Below, piece by piece: positions 40,101 to 52,100 of a stretch of DNA of 64,000 nucleotides (positions within the stretch are counted from its first letter, which is position 1; each line of letters opens with the position of its first letter). The stretch covers positions 232,001-296,000 of the forward strand of contig CAJHNH020004924.1 of NCBI GenBank assembly GCA_905116865.2. The letters run 5' to 3'. Below the pieces are notes generated by a model. The model was not told where the DNA came from. It was given only the letters and a program-made list of their open reading frames with translations, and did no database searches. The translations under genes were made by a program, and so were the position numbers. Origin of the DNA: Candidula unifasciata. Taxonomy: Eukaryota > Mollusca > Gastropoda > Stylommatophora > Geomitridae.

Positions 40101-43100
40101 AAAGTATGATTTGTTTCCAGACACAAACAAGTTAATATTCTATCATATGTTAACCAGATAGTGATGTCAATAACATAAAAACAAATATAAACTATGGAAA
40201 ACTTCACTAAAAAAAAAAAAAGGGGGGGGGGGGGGGGGAAGGGGGGGACCAAAACCTCAACAAATTTGACAGATCAAATATTGATCCTTACCTATAACTT
40301 TTCATGAAACTGTGTCTCTTGCTTTTAAGTGCTCTATTTTTCTCCATAGCATCTTTTGGAACATGTTTGGATGCTACAAAATAAGAAGTATATGTTAAAT
40401 ATAGTCTGCTAAGTAACTAGCAAATATCTTTTGATTTCTGAGTAACATTCTTAAAAGTAATGCAATTTTTAAATATGAAATGTCAATGTATTTGGTTGCA
40501 GCATATACAGTGTTAAAATCTATTCATTCACTTCATATAAACAGGCAGGGTAAATGCTATACACAAAAAAAAAAAAAAACAATCATTTGTTATACATTTG
40601 TAACAAGCACATCTAAGTAAAACCATAAAATGAAAGTTGTTGAGAGAGGCTTAAGATGCTGGTTACACTTCTAAACTTTATGGTAACCACTGTTTAGACT
40701 AAATAATCCAAACTAATACAATTATAATACAGAAGAAGTTAAAGGCGCACTAAGACAGAGTAAATAAACATAATGCCAAATCTCACAGAAGTTGAGAAAT
40801 ATTTATCGTGTACAAGGTAACCAATAAATATATTATTTTGTGCAGACTGGTAGTGAAAGAGTTATATGCCTTATGTATACCAGCATCACAGAAAAGTACA
40901 CTTCACTTTGCATAACACTGTAATAAAAATAAAACATAACGTTGTCACTGTCAGCTACCTTAAGATTTGCTTAAATGTTAGGAAATAAAATTAAATACTC
41001 CAAAAAACCGTTACTGATAGTGACTACTTTATAATTCTGTTTTAGCCTAATAGGCGCTCATAAATCAATCCTAAATCCAGGAAGGATTGACAACTGTTTT
41101 ATAAGAGTTCTAAACTGGTGATCATTGGCTTAATTTTCATTTAAAAAAATTATTCTAGTGACTGTTTTATGATATACCTGTTCATTAAAAGGCTTGCTTA
41201 TACAATCAAGCATAGATGCACACTTCCCTTATAGTGAATGTATTGGCCATCTTTGCACTGCATATTTTCCAATGCATGATCACTAAGATGTATCACACTT
41301 ACTCTCAGGCCTTGATAACATTTTAAAACAGGATTTATGATTCCTTTTACCTTCACTAGATATTGTTGTTTTCTGAAGAGTACTTGCATATTCATCGGCA
41401 CAGAAAATCTTGCTGAAATGCTCATATGACATGCGACTTCTTTCATCCAAACCGGCGTGACGAAACATAGAGGACACTAGATCATCCACTGCACTGTCTT
41501 TGAGGTCAGGACTTTCTGCTAATTCCAGCATGGACCTGAATGTATATACAACACAAAGAGCCTTTAAAACAAGTTAATAATAATGAATGGTTTCTAAAAT
41601 TAAATCAATATTAAAAGCTTTATTTCAAGAGGTGGAATCATAAATATATCTAGATAGCAAATAGTATATTGGAAGGAGTATAAAAGGGGCAAGAGCAACC
41701 TTCAAAGCTTCAGAAAAGTTGCAGAGGCCAAATAAAATTATACCTAGAACTTAACTTCAGTAATACTTTAGGGATGAAAAACTCAGAGAACAGCTAAAAC
41801 ATTTGAAATTAAACTACAAACAATTTCTAATTTGTGCTTGCACATAATGGAAAAACTGGAATGGTATGGCAAAGTCATAGTGTTGTGCTTATGGAGTGAA
41901 CTAAACAATCCATCCTTATTCTGTTCATCTCTTGGTATTATCTACCTAAATGTTACAATGTTTTGATTTTATATGCCTCTCATTCATCTAATTGTCTCAT
42001 ATTTTCTCTCCTGCTCTTCAACTTTCTTAATACCATGACATACTCCACTTTGTCTGTTTCCATGATTTGCCTAAAGAATAAAGACTGACTTTTTATACAA
42101 GTAATAAGTTCTCTAGCAGAGTTAATTTCTTTCAAGATCTTCATTATGTTTTTAACTTTAAAAAAATGTCTCCAAGGTATTTCCCCTTTCTTCAATAAAA
42201 CTATATTTTTATAGTTGTTGCAGAAAATCTGTTGTAATGTGATGGAAGATAGGGTGCATGTCTGGAAGAGATTAAAGGCAAAAGAAATGTCCCTATATAT
42301 ATATATAAATGTGTAAGCAGTAAACTTTTTGTTGGATAAAGTCTAGAATTTTATCTACATCTATTAAAAAAAATTTACATTAAAAAATGAAATAACTTTG
42401 GTTGAAGGTATAATATCAGTTAAGAGAAATACAACTAGAAAAACTGTAATATGATCTGTATTATCTAACAATTACACTTAATAATACCAAACAATATATT
42501 AGAAATCACTTACTTTTATATAACTTCCTTAACATTTCACACTTGTGTATTATAGCTAACACACAATAGATGCTGCTGATCACCCATACACATCTAGAGC
42601 AGTTGAAATGCAGTGCTAGGATGCTAACCTACTTAACAATGGTTATATGTCTGGAATCTGACTTAAGGCCGAGAGTTATGCTAAGTGTGTTCATCAGTTG
42701 TACGGATCTACGATGATTCTGCATTACCAAGTAATTTTTGCTACAATTTACAACAGAAATATAAACATAGGGTGCCAGAGCATTTATACGGACTTACTTA
42801 ATCATTCTGTGAAACTCATCCTTTGTCAGATATCCAGTTTTATGAATGTCATAAATACTGAAAAGCAGACGCCCCTTTTCTTCTGCTGTGCCTATATTTG
42901 AATTACACACAAAAAAAAGTTATTAGAATGTTTTATACTTGAAACATATTTATATTTACAGTACTACTATATACACTAGTAATGTATTGCTGTGCCTTTT
43001 AAATATTCAGTTCCTACATGCCTCAGACAACTTCCTCTAAAAAAAAATGAAGCTCTATTGTCTTATTATCTGCTACTGTTATTATCAAAATTGTAACTCT

Positions 43101-46100
43101 TCGCTTGCTGCTGGAGATGGGGGCGGAGAGCTTATAGGAGTGTCCTGGGTGCTGTGATATTGATTGTCAAAGTCAACATTCAACACTGTCTTATCTGCTG
43201 AGTTTTCCAGTCGCAGTTTGTATTGTATTCAGTACTCAGTTGATAATGGCTTACACTCTGTTGTATTTGTGTGCGCCTTTTCCATCCCCTTCGTTCAGCT
43301 TTCTAGTCACATTTTATATTGTTTTTAGCACTACATGCATAGCAATGAAGAATATACCAGGCGGGTGTAGCCATACTGCATGCTCCAATTAAATCTTCTT
43401 TAGAGGTGGAACTGGGTATCTGGGAGATGAAAATACATACAGGGGACCTAGACTAAAAAAAATAATTAAAAGATAACATTATAATCGACCATTATGGCGG
43501 TCAAGAAGGGCTTATGTAAAATGGTGAACTCATTTCATAGGACATTTAGACATGACACCTAACCAGTCATGAATTAGTCTATATTAAAAAAAAAATTGTC
43601 ATAATGAGTTAGCTGAGAACTTATATTCTATTAGGAGATAAGAGGTAAAAGCATAGTCTATATTAAACATTATATTTTTGTTGGTATATGTGGTTTAGGG
43701 GTTATGAATGCTGTTCATAACTCCAAAACTCCAACTTGGACCCAGCTGTAAGGAAATTGGTAGCAGACTGCTTTGCTTAATTTTGGCAATGGTATACTTT
43801 TGTCAATCATTCAGACAGATGAAATATCATATCCTGTCATTTATATATGTGTCAACCCTTCCAGCCCAAGACATTTAACTTAAATCAATCATATTGAGAA
43901 GTTGAAAATTTTTTTTTTAAAGTATCCAGAAACCATGAGTTGTAAACCCTTTGGCTCGGTACTATGGATATCGCAACCCTTCGGTCTTGATTCCATTATA
44001 GGTACCGTTAATCTGGGAGAAATGTGGCTTTTCTGCCTACCCCTGGGAGTGAACCCGGACTACAAGGAGTTCGTCACCCAGTCACCGCGAAGTCAGGTTT
44101 AGCCAACTACACTAGAGAGCTGGGCAAGTTAATGATTTAACTTATACATATCTGGATCAGGTTGGGACAGACAAAGCAGATCATAACTGTAGAAACCAAC
44201 AAAAGCATGGCAGAATGCTTAGTACTGGCAGATTTAAACTCTTCATTTTTTTCTCATATTCTATGCTGTGTGGTATTGGTAGTCACATCTATCTACAAGC
44301 TTCTATCTCATGCAGTTTACTTTAGTTCTGACACCATCATGCCATGCCATGATGTCTAACTGTCCGGCATCTTCTCGCTCGGTCTCCTTCTGCCACTTTT
44401 ATCCTCCAACTGTCAAACAATCATGATGCACTCCAGTTTTCTCCTTTTCATAACATGACCAAAGAATGTAGAATGTTTCCTACTGACGTGAGCAGTCAGT
44501 TTTCTCTGAGTCAATTTCCTTCAAGCTTCTTCATTACTGTCTATCTGTCCAGGATGTTCTCATCATGTTTCTATAAAACTGTATCTCCATCGCTTCCACA
44601 TAATTTTTCCCTTATTCTCCATAATGCACCTCCTTATTTCAGGATAGGGTTTATATAGCTCTTGAGATTTTTCTTTCCCACCTCAGTTTACAAACACTCA
44701 CCTTTGAGAAAAATACCAAAGAGGTCAAGAAATTCTTGGAAAGAAAGAAATTCATCTATGTTCTTGTTAGCCAGCATAAACATGTTCTTGACAAACAGCG
44801 AAGAAGGCTGCATGCCCATGGCATCTGCAAACTCAGTGATTGTCAGTTTGATATTCCTCACATCATCTATCGTTTGTGTCCCTAAGGTTTCACGATCAGT
44901 TTGGACCCTGCCTTCAAATATCTGCACAAAGAATAAACAACAGTAACTGACCCAAAAAAAGATATATGTAAGTAAAGTACACATAGGTTAAACACCCTTT
45001 TACCACTAACGATTTATTGGGTATATGACTGTAGACCCCTTTTTTTAAAAACAACTGGTACTCAAGGGTTGATGTTGTTAACATCTTCTCTTCTTTCTTC
45101 TTTTGTTGTCTCACTGTTACATGGTTGTAAACCAGTGTCATGGTTTTCTGTATTTGTCTTGAGCTTCTCGGGTGGCTTGAGTGAAAAATTTGTTCAACTT
45201 TTGTCAGGTTTCATCTACACCATTAATCATCTCTTTCTTGGTCTTCCTCTCGCCTTCCTCCCAGATTTTCTACTGTTAAAAAGTCTGAAATGCAGTCTAG
45301 TTCTTGAGTAGAAGTAGTTAACATCAACTGCAAGAAATTTTTATCTGGTGTATCCGGTACTTTTTAACTATTTCATTCATAAGCAGTATATATGTGTGAT
45401 TGTTTTCTTTCTATTGTGAAACCATCACTCAATGTTTACCTGTACTTTTTTAGCACAGAATAATCAATAGGTTAGGTAGCATCTCTACTTTGCAGGTTAG
45501 CTGTCATGGATCTCTTACATTGTGGGATTCATGCTGTGGTTGTAAACCCTCTCAGACTGTTGCTCGTTCATCTCTTAAATGTTACTCTCTCATTTGCATT
45601 GCTGTCTATTGTTGTCAGCCTGTTATCAACATTTCCTTCTTGTGTTGTTTTCATAACTGTGTTATGCGTTCTAATATAAATGAAATATTTCATTTCTCTC
45701 TTTAAAAAAATTATTTTCAAGTATCTCCACAACCTGCGTATTGAATTTGTTTCTGCTGCTGCTGCTTCTTCTTCTTCTTGTTCTTCTGTCTCAATTCTGT
45801 TATGTCTTTCAGCATCAGGTTCTGAAGAGACATCAGGTGCAAAAATTTATATGTGCTAGAAGTATTCATGGCCTCGGATATTCCCTCCGTCCACTGCTTA
45901 CATAGTCAGCCTCCAGTTCTGCTTCCAGTGTTTCTGATTAGCATGGCTCTCTGTGGTGCATTGTCTGGTGGTAGTCTTGACATTTGTCCAAACCATTCGA
46001 TTGGTTGTCTCTTTTGTAATTAGTAATCTTTTCCTATTAAATACAACATATTCTACTGCATTTCTAGAACTCTGGAGCCTGAATTCAGTTTTCTTGTTTA

Positions 46101-49100
46101 CTGTCCAAGTTTCAAAGAAACAAATTAGGTCTCAGTGGCTACATCTAGAATATGATAAGCCAGTTTGAAATATCAATAACTTTAAAACCTATGAGGACAG
46201 TAAAAAAAACTGCTTCTAAGAGTGCCAATCAATACTTGTTAATGCATGTGAGTAATGAGTTGAGTTATCTTCACAGCACTCCAGACACATCCAAAGGTGC
46301 TCAGATTCCCCCTTCGACATATACATCAGCGTCCTGTGGTTAACAGTGCCAGTCCTATGCTGGTTAACAAGACTCTGTGTACATCTGGTATGACTCTCAT
46401 GCTTGGCTGTTGCGATCTTTACTCCCAATTTTCATATTCTTTAAGGTAATTAAGAATGTCAGCATAATCCATAGGCTGGTCATCTGCAACTAAGGTAGAT
46501 AGGTAGGTAAGTAGCACCCAAACCAGGACATCACACAAGCGATAAACATTCGGTGACACAAAGTGCCAGCATGCCAATGAGGATCACCCGTGGATAGGTC
46601 CCGGAAACCGTGTTCAGCCGTTAAGCCTTATTTAACGTCCGGCTATATTTAGTGCCCCCAGCAAAAGCCAGAGTGGGGCTTCAAAATAACTAAAAATTGC
46701 ATCCCACATGGGGACGACATACATTGTTATCTGCAACTACTGCAGAACCAGCTAATTTATCAGCTCTTTCATTAGCAACAACACCTACATATCCTGGGAC
46801 AAAGATGAGGGTAACTGCATGCACAGGGGAGTTTTGCAATGACTCAATCCACTGTCTGCATTCAGAACCTGCCTCCACCTGCTGGACCATGCTCATAGAA
46901 TCACTCAGCTCACACACGTGAGAATAGTCCTGTGATTCAAGCAAAATTAAAGCTTGTGACATCACCATCATCATGCTACTGGTAGTCATAGAAAAGGCAC
47001 CGCTGGCTTCCTGAACTGCTCTGCATGCAGAGCAAGATGTGAATGCCATTGCACTCTTATGTCGTTGTGCAACGGATCCATCTGTGTAAATATTGTATGT
47101 ATCATGCTCTTTGAAAGTAATGCACCCATTAATTTTTATACTAGTTATTCATTCCCCTTGCCTGTTACCTTTTAAGAAACCTGTCAGAACATGAAGAAAA
47201 AGGTGAAGTAAAAGATGAAGTAAAAGGTGAAGTGAAAGGTAAAGTAAAAGGTGAAGTAAAAGGTGAAGTAAAAGGTGAAGTAAAAGATATAGTGAAAGGT
47301 GAAGTAAAAGGTGAAGTAAAAGGTGAAGTAAAAGGTACAGTAAAAGGTACAGTAAAAGGTGAAGTAAAAGGTGAAGTAAAAGATGTAGTGAAAGGTGAAG
47401 TAGAAGGTGAAGTAAAAGATGTAGTAAAAGGTGAAGTAAAGGATGAAGTAAAAAGTGAAGTAAAAGATGAAGTAAAAGGTGAAGTAAAAGATGAAGAAAA
47501 AGATGAAGTAAAAGGTGAAATGAAAGATGTGGTAAAAGGTGAAGTAAAAGATGTACTAAAAGGTCAAGTAAAAGATGAAGTAAAAGATGAAGTAAAAGGT
47601 GAAGTGAAAGGTAAAGTAAAAGGTGAAGTAAAAGGTGAAGTAAAAGGTGAAGTAAAAGGTGAAGTAAAAGATGTAGTGAAAGGTGAAGTAAAAGGTGAAG
47701 TAAAAGGTGAAGTAAAAGGTACAGTAAAAGGTACAGTAAAAGGTGAAGTAAAAGGGGAAGTAAAAGATGTAGTGATAGGTGAAGTAAAAGGTGAAGTAAA
47801 AGATGTAGTAAAAGGTGAAGTAAAAGATGAAGTAAAAAGTGAAGTAAAAGATGAAGTAAAAGGTGAAGTAAAAGATGAAGTAAAAGGTGAAGTGAAAGAT
47901 GTGGTAAAAGGTGAAGTAAAAGATGTACTAAAAGGTGAAGTAAAAGATGAAGTAAAAGATGAAGTAAAAGGTGAAGTAAAAGATGAAGTAAAAGGTGAAG
48001 TAAAAGATGTAGTTAAAGGTGAAGTAAAAGATGAAGTAAAAGGTGAAGTAAAAGATGAAGTAAAAGATGAAGTAAAAGGTGAAGTGAAAGATGTGGTAAA
48101 AGGTAAAGTAAAAGATCAATAAAAGGTGAAGTAAAAGATGAAGTAAAAGATGAAGTAAAAGGTGAAGTAAAAGATGAAGTAAAAGGTGAAGTAAAAGATG
48201 TAGTAAAAGGTGAAGTAAAAGGTGTAGTAAAAGGTGAAGTAAAAAGGGAACTAAAAGATGTAGTAAAAGGTGAAGTAAAAGGTGAAGTAAAAGGGGAAGT
48301 AAAAGGTGAAGTAAAAGGGGTAGTAAAAGGTGAATTAAAAGGTGTAGTGAAAGGTGTAGTAAAAGGGGAAATAAAAGATGTAGTAAAAGGTGAAGTAGCA
48401 GGTGAAGTAAAAGGTGTAATAAAAGGTGAAGTTGAAGGTGTAGTAAAAGGTAAAGTAGCAGGTGAAGTAAAAGGTGAAATAATAGGTGAAGTAAAAGATG
48501 AAGTAAAAAGGAAAGTTAAAGGGGAAGTAAATAGGGTAGTAAAAGGTAAAGTAACAGGTTAAGTAAAAGATGAAGTAAAACGTGAAGTGAAAAGAAGTAA
48601 AAGACCATTTTCATGTCAGTAGTGCCTCAGGCATATGCTAGACTCATGGCTGCTCAATAGGTGATGTAATCAATTAGACAATGTTCTAGTATCTATTTTT
48701 GGGACAGGTTGTCCTGAAGTCAAAATCAATTTTTAAAATCCAAAATAGCCAAGATTCCAATCCAGAACAACAGAGGCTGAAGCTAAGCCTGTTGCCACTG
48801 TGCTGCGGCAGCTGTCAATGATTTTTTTAAGGTTATTTTCCTTTTTGGTTACTTCTTAGTTCAAGGTTATTCCTAATATCGGTATCACCCTCCATTTGTC
48901 CTCTCTTTTTCTTTCTTTGACCCTTTGAAAATAAAGGTTTTTTTCATTCGGTTTCTCTTTTTCTCTGTCTTGGTATTTTTCAGTTACTTTTTATCATCAC
49001 ATGGAGAAAATAACAAATGCAGCAAAACTGGAAAGCCAATAGCATTATTATAAATATCAAACCTCAATGCAAACAGCTCTAAAGAATTTGTCAAGCAGGC

Positions 49101-52100
49101 TCTGCCTCTGATCCTTGTCCACACATCTACTATACAAACTGGATTCTGACATCCGTTCAGTTTCAAAATTCAGGCCAACTGTAGAAAGGTACTTCTCTAG
49201 AGATTGTATGAATAACTGGCGAGTTCCTTGATCCACAAAGTCGAGAATCTGATGATTCAAATGTATGTTGCAGATTATTTAACAAGGATATTATGATTAA
49301 AATACAGATTACAAAGTATTTAAAGATGGAAGAAGATGACTAAAACATACGTTGCAAAGCAAAGAAAGAAAGATTACGATTACAAAACATAGGTCTTAAA
49401 GTATTTAGTTTGAGAAAAACGAGCTAACAAACTTTATTTTCTGTCTGAAATTAGGCTGAAGAGCAACAAATCATCTTCATCATATTATGATGCTACATAT
49501 AAATATGGTCCACAGTTAATTGTTCCATTCTGTTCTATTCTGTGCGATTATTTCAGTAACATGGAGCACCACCAGCCTCTCATCAACATCATCTTAGGGG
49601 TTCCTATAGATCTCCCCAAACCATTTGTTCCCCAGTTCATTGTATGTTCAGTGATTACCTGTCCACTTCTCATGTTATGCCCATTATATCACCATCTTCT
49701 TTGTCTTGCTACTAGTGGTTGTCCAGACATTTCTCTTATTTCCTCACCTTTCTCGAATTACTCCTACTTAAGGATATTGGGAAGTGTACTAGCCTTATTC
49801 AAGAAAGAGAAAATGCAGACTGAAAACCTAATGTTATGGCAGAACAGACCAGGTCCTTAGCCTTGTTTGGCAGCTGGTCTAGGAGGGAAGGTCTGACAAG
49901 CAGACAGAGACAGCACTGCTATTCTTATCAGGCAGCTTGCGGAGCGTGCTGTATTTCAAATGTATTGGTCTTACCTTTCCTTTGGAGTTAACAAAGCAGG
50001 CCCAAGTGAGGGATCATGCAGCATGGGCAACACGTGACTCCACAATACTGCCCAGCATTTGTGGTATGGAGAGGAACTTTATCCCTGTCTAGCTTTTATC
50101 AACATGGCAGTGATTCCCCTGCCTCATTTTAACGTAGTGAAACACTGTTGTCTCAAAAGACAACATATTACTTATTTTGACAATTACTATAACATTTGGA
50201 AATAGTAAGTAAAAGTAAAGTAAAGATCCCTTTTCGGCGCATCGGGCATATGGGCAGAGCGTCCCATATTTTTACAGACCATCAGCACTGTGGGTAATGT
50301 GGTCAGCATTACGCTGGCTGTCTTTACTTTCCCAGGACAGCCCATCCTGGTACCCATTTTAGGCTGGGTCGACCTGCGACGTCCCATACCACGACAAAAA
50401 TCCATGCAGACTGCAGTGGGTTTCGATCGCGGTATGCTGGCTTACGAGTCAGACTCACAACGCCTTTTTGGAAATAGTGGAAAGGATAAATTCATAACGT
50501 ATGAATGCTAGTTTTATCATGGATGTACTTAGTTCTTGCTTGCTTTACTTTATTAGTTTATTTTTATATGTTGATGAAAAGAGAACTGTACTTTACTTAA
50601 GAAATTGACCAGGATAAAACTACTTACCAAATCAATGTCTTCAGGTACTTTAATTGCAATAGTTGACATATCTTTGTCTGAGGATAAGTAAATGTTGATT
50701 GGAGGTGTATTCTCTATCCCTCCTTTGAGGCTGACGTAGCGCAGGATTTTTCCTCCACCATCACAAATGATTATCATTCGCTGATCAGCTTTCAGTTCAC
50801 CCTTAATATCTCGGAACCCTGACTTTTTCCCAAGGTACTCTCTTGCTGAAAAAACAAATAATACATAGGTAAACTTTATGCTTATCCACTTTGTATCTTT
50901 TTTCTCACTTTGTTTTTACTCTTCTGTATTTGTGTCTGCTTTTTACTCACCTGCCGTAAACTATTCCCCCAGTAAGCTTTTTATAACGGTGTTAAGACTT
51001 TGAACTCTTTGAGTCCCAAGGAACGCATCATATATTCATAGCTTCCTACCTAGAGGCCCAATGAATGCAAGGTGTACTGATTTTACGTCTCTCTTGACTA
51101 CCCCTTGGGCCTCTAATGCTAAACCCCCTGGGAGTCAAAGAATTAACATGGCTGAAACATTTTACTCTTCTCTTTTATTTATTTTAAATTATTTTTTCAA
51201 TCTCGAAGGTATTTACTGCTAAATCACAAATATCCAGCAATATTTAAACAACATACCCACAAACTTGTTCTGATTTCTTCTGGAGACAACTGTTGACTTT
51301 CGCTTGTTCACCTCTTGTATGACAGTTTTTCGCTTTTTTACCATGCAGAACAGAATAAGATAAGATGCTGGGGAAAAAAAAGTACAGTTAATGGTTACAT
51401 AAAACTGCAATATGTTTGTACACAAATACTAGCCACAACAAAATTGGTATATAGTATACACAGTATACTCTAGTGACTATGATGCACCAGGTGTGCAAGA
51501 AAGGATGTTAGCTATTTCTGTAGTCAAGAAGAAAGTAACCAAAGGACACCTTTCATGCCTTTGGTGGATAGGGCATATAGTGTTAGATCTATAGACCAGT
51601 CAGCACTCAATGGGTAATTTCATTAACATCATGATGGCCACAGTAACTTCTCCTGAACTACCCAGTAGCCATTTGAAGCTGGGTTGTATAGGAATCAATG
51701 GTCAATTCCTTTTTTTTAAAAATAGTGTATAATGAAACAGGAGACACTGCCAAACAGTCTGTACATCCCGGTGTTAAAAAAATTGTGTTTTTCATTCATT
51801 TATACATATGTTTGAAAGAATAATTGTTTAAAAAAAAAATAAAGATATGTTTATTTGAGAATAATAAACATTAGCCATGAGCATTATGGGCTAGAATCTT
51901 ATGTACAGTGAGTAAATATATTACATTGTTTATGTTGCATTTTTAGATGAGGATAAATTGTTTCTTCAGATGCCATGTGGATCTGAGGCTTATCCAAACC
52001 TGTAAAACAGGCACAACAGCTGGGTTTTTTTTTTGGGGGGGGGGGGGAAGGGGGTGGGATATTGGCTGGGACTGCTTACAAAGGGTCTCAACAGTTTTCA

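Noticed and set aside
39869..40252. A 127-codon minus-strand frame just downstream of a DUOX exon
   Set aside because: It starts in a poly(C)/poly(T) run, has no homology, and the exon junction at 40292 is fixed by phase and a GTAAGG donor.
47232..48122. A 296-codon open frame of Val-Lys-Gly-Glu repeats as a gene
   Set aside because: It is explained by a 12-bp minisatellite whose period is a multiple of three. The array continues past the stop, lies in a DUOX intron on the other strand, and has no splice or promoter context.
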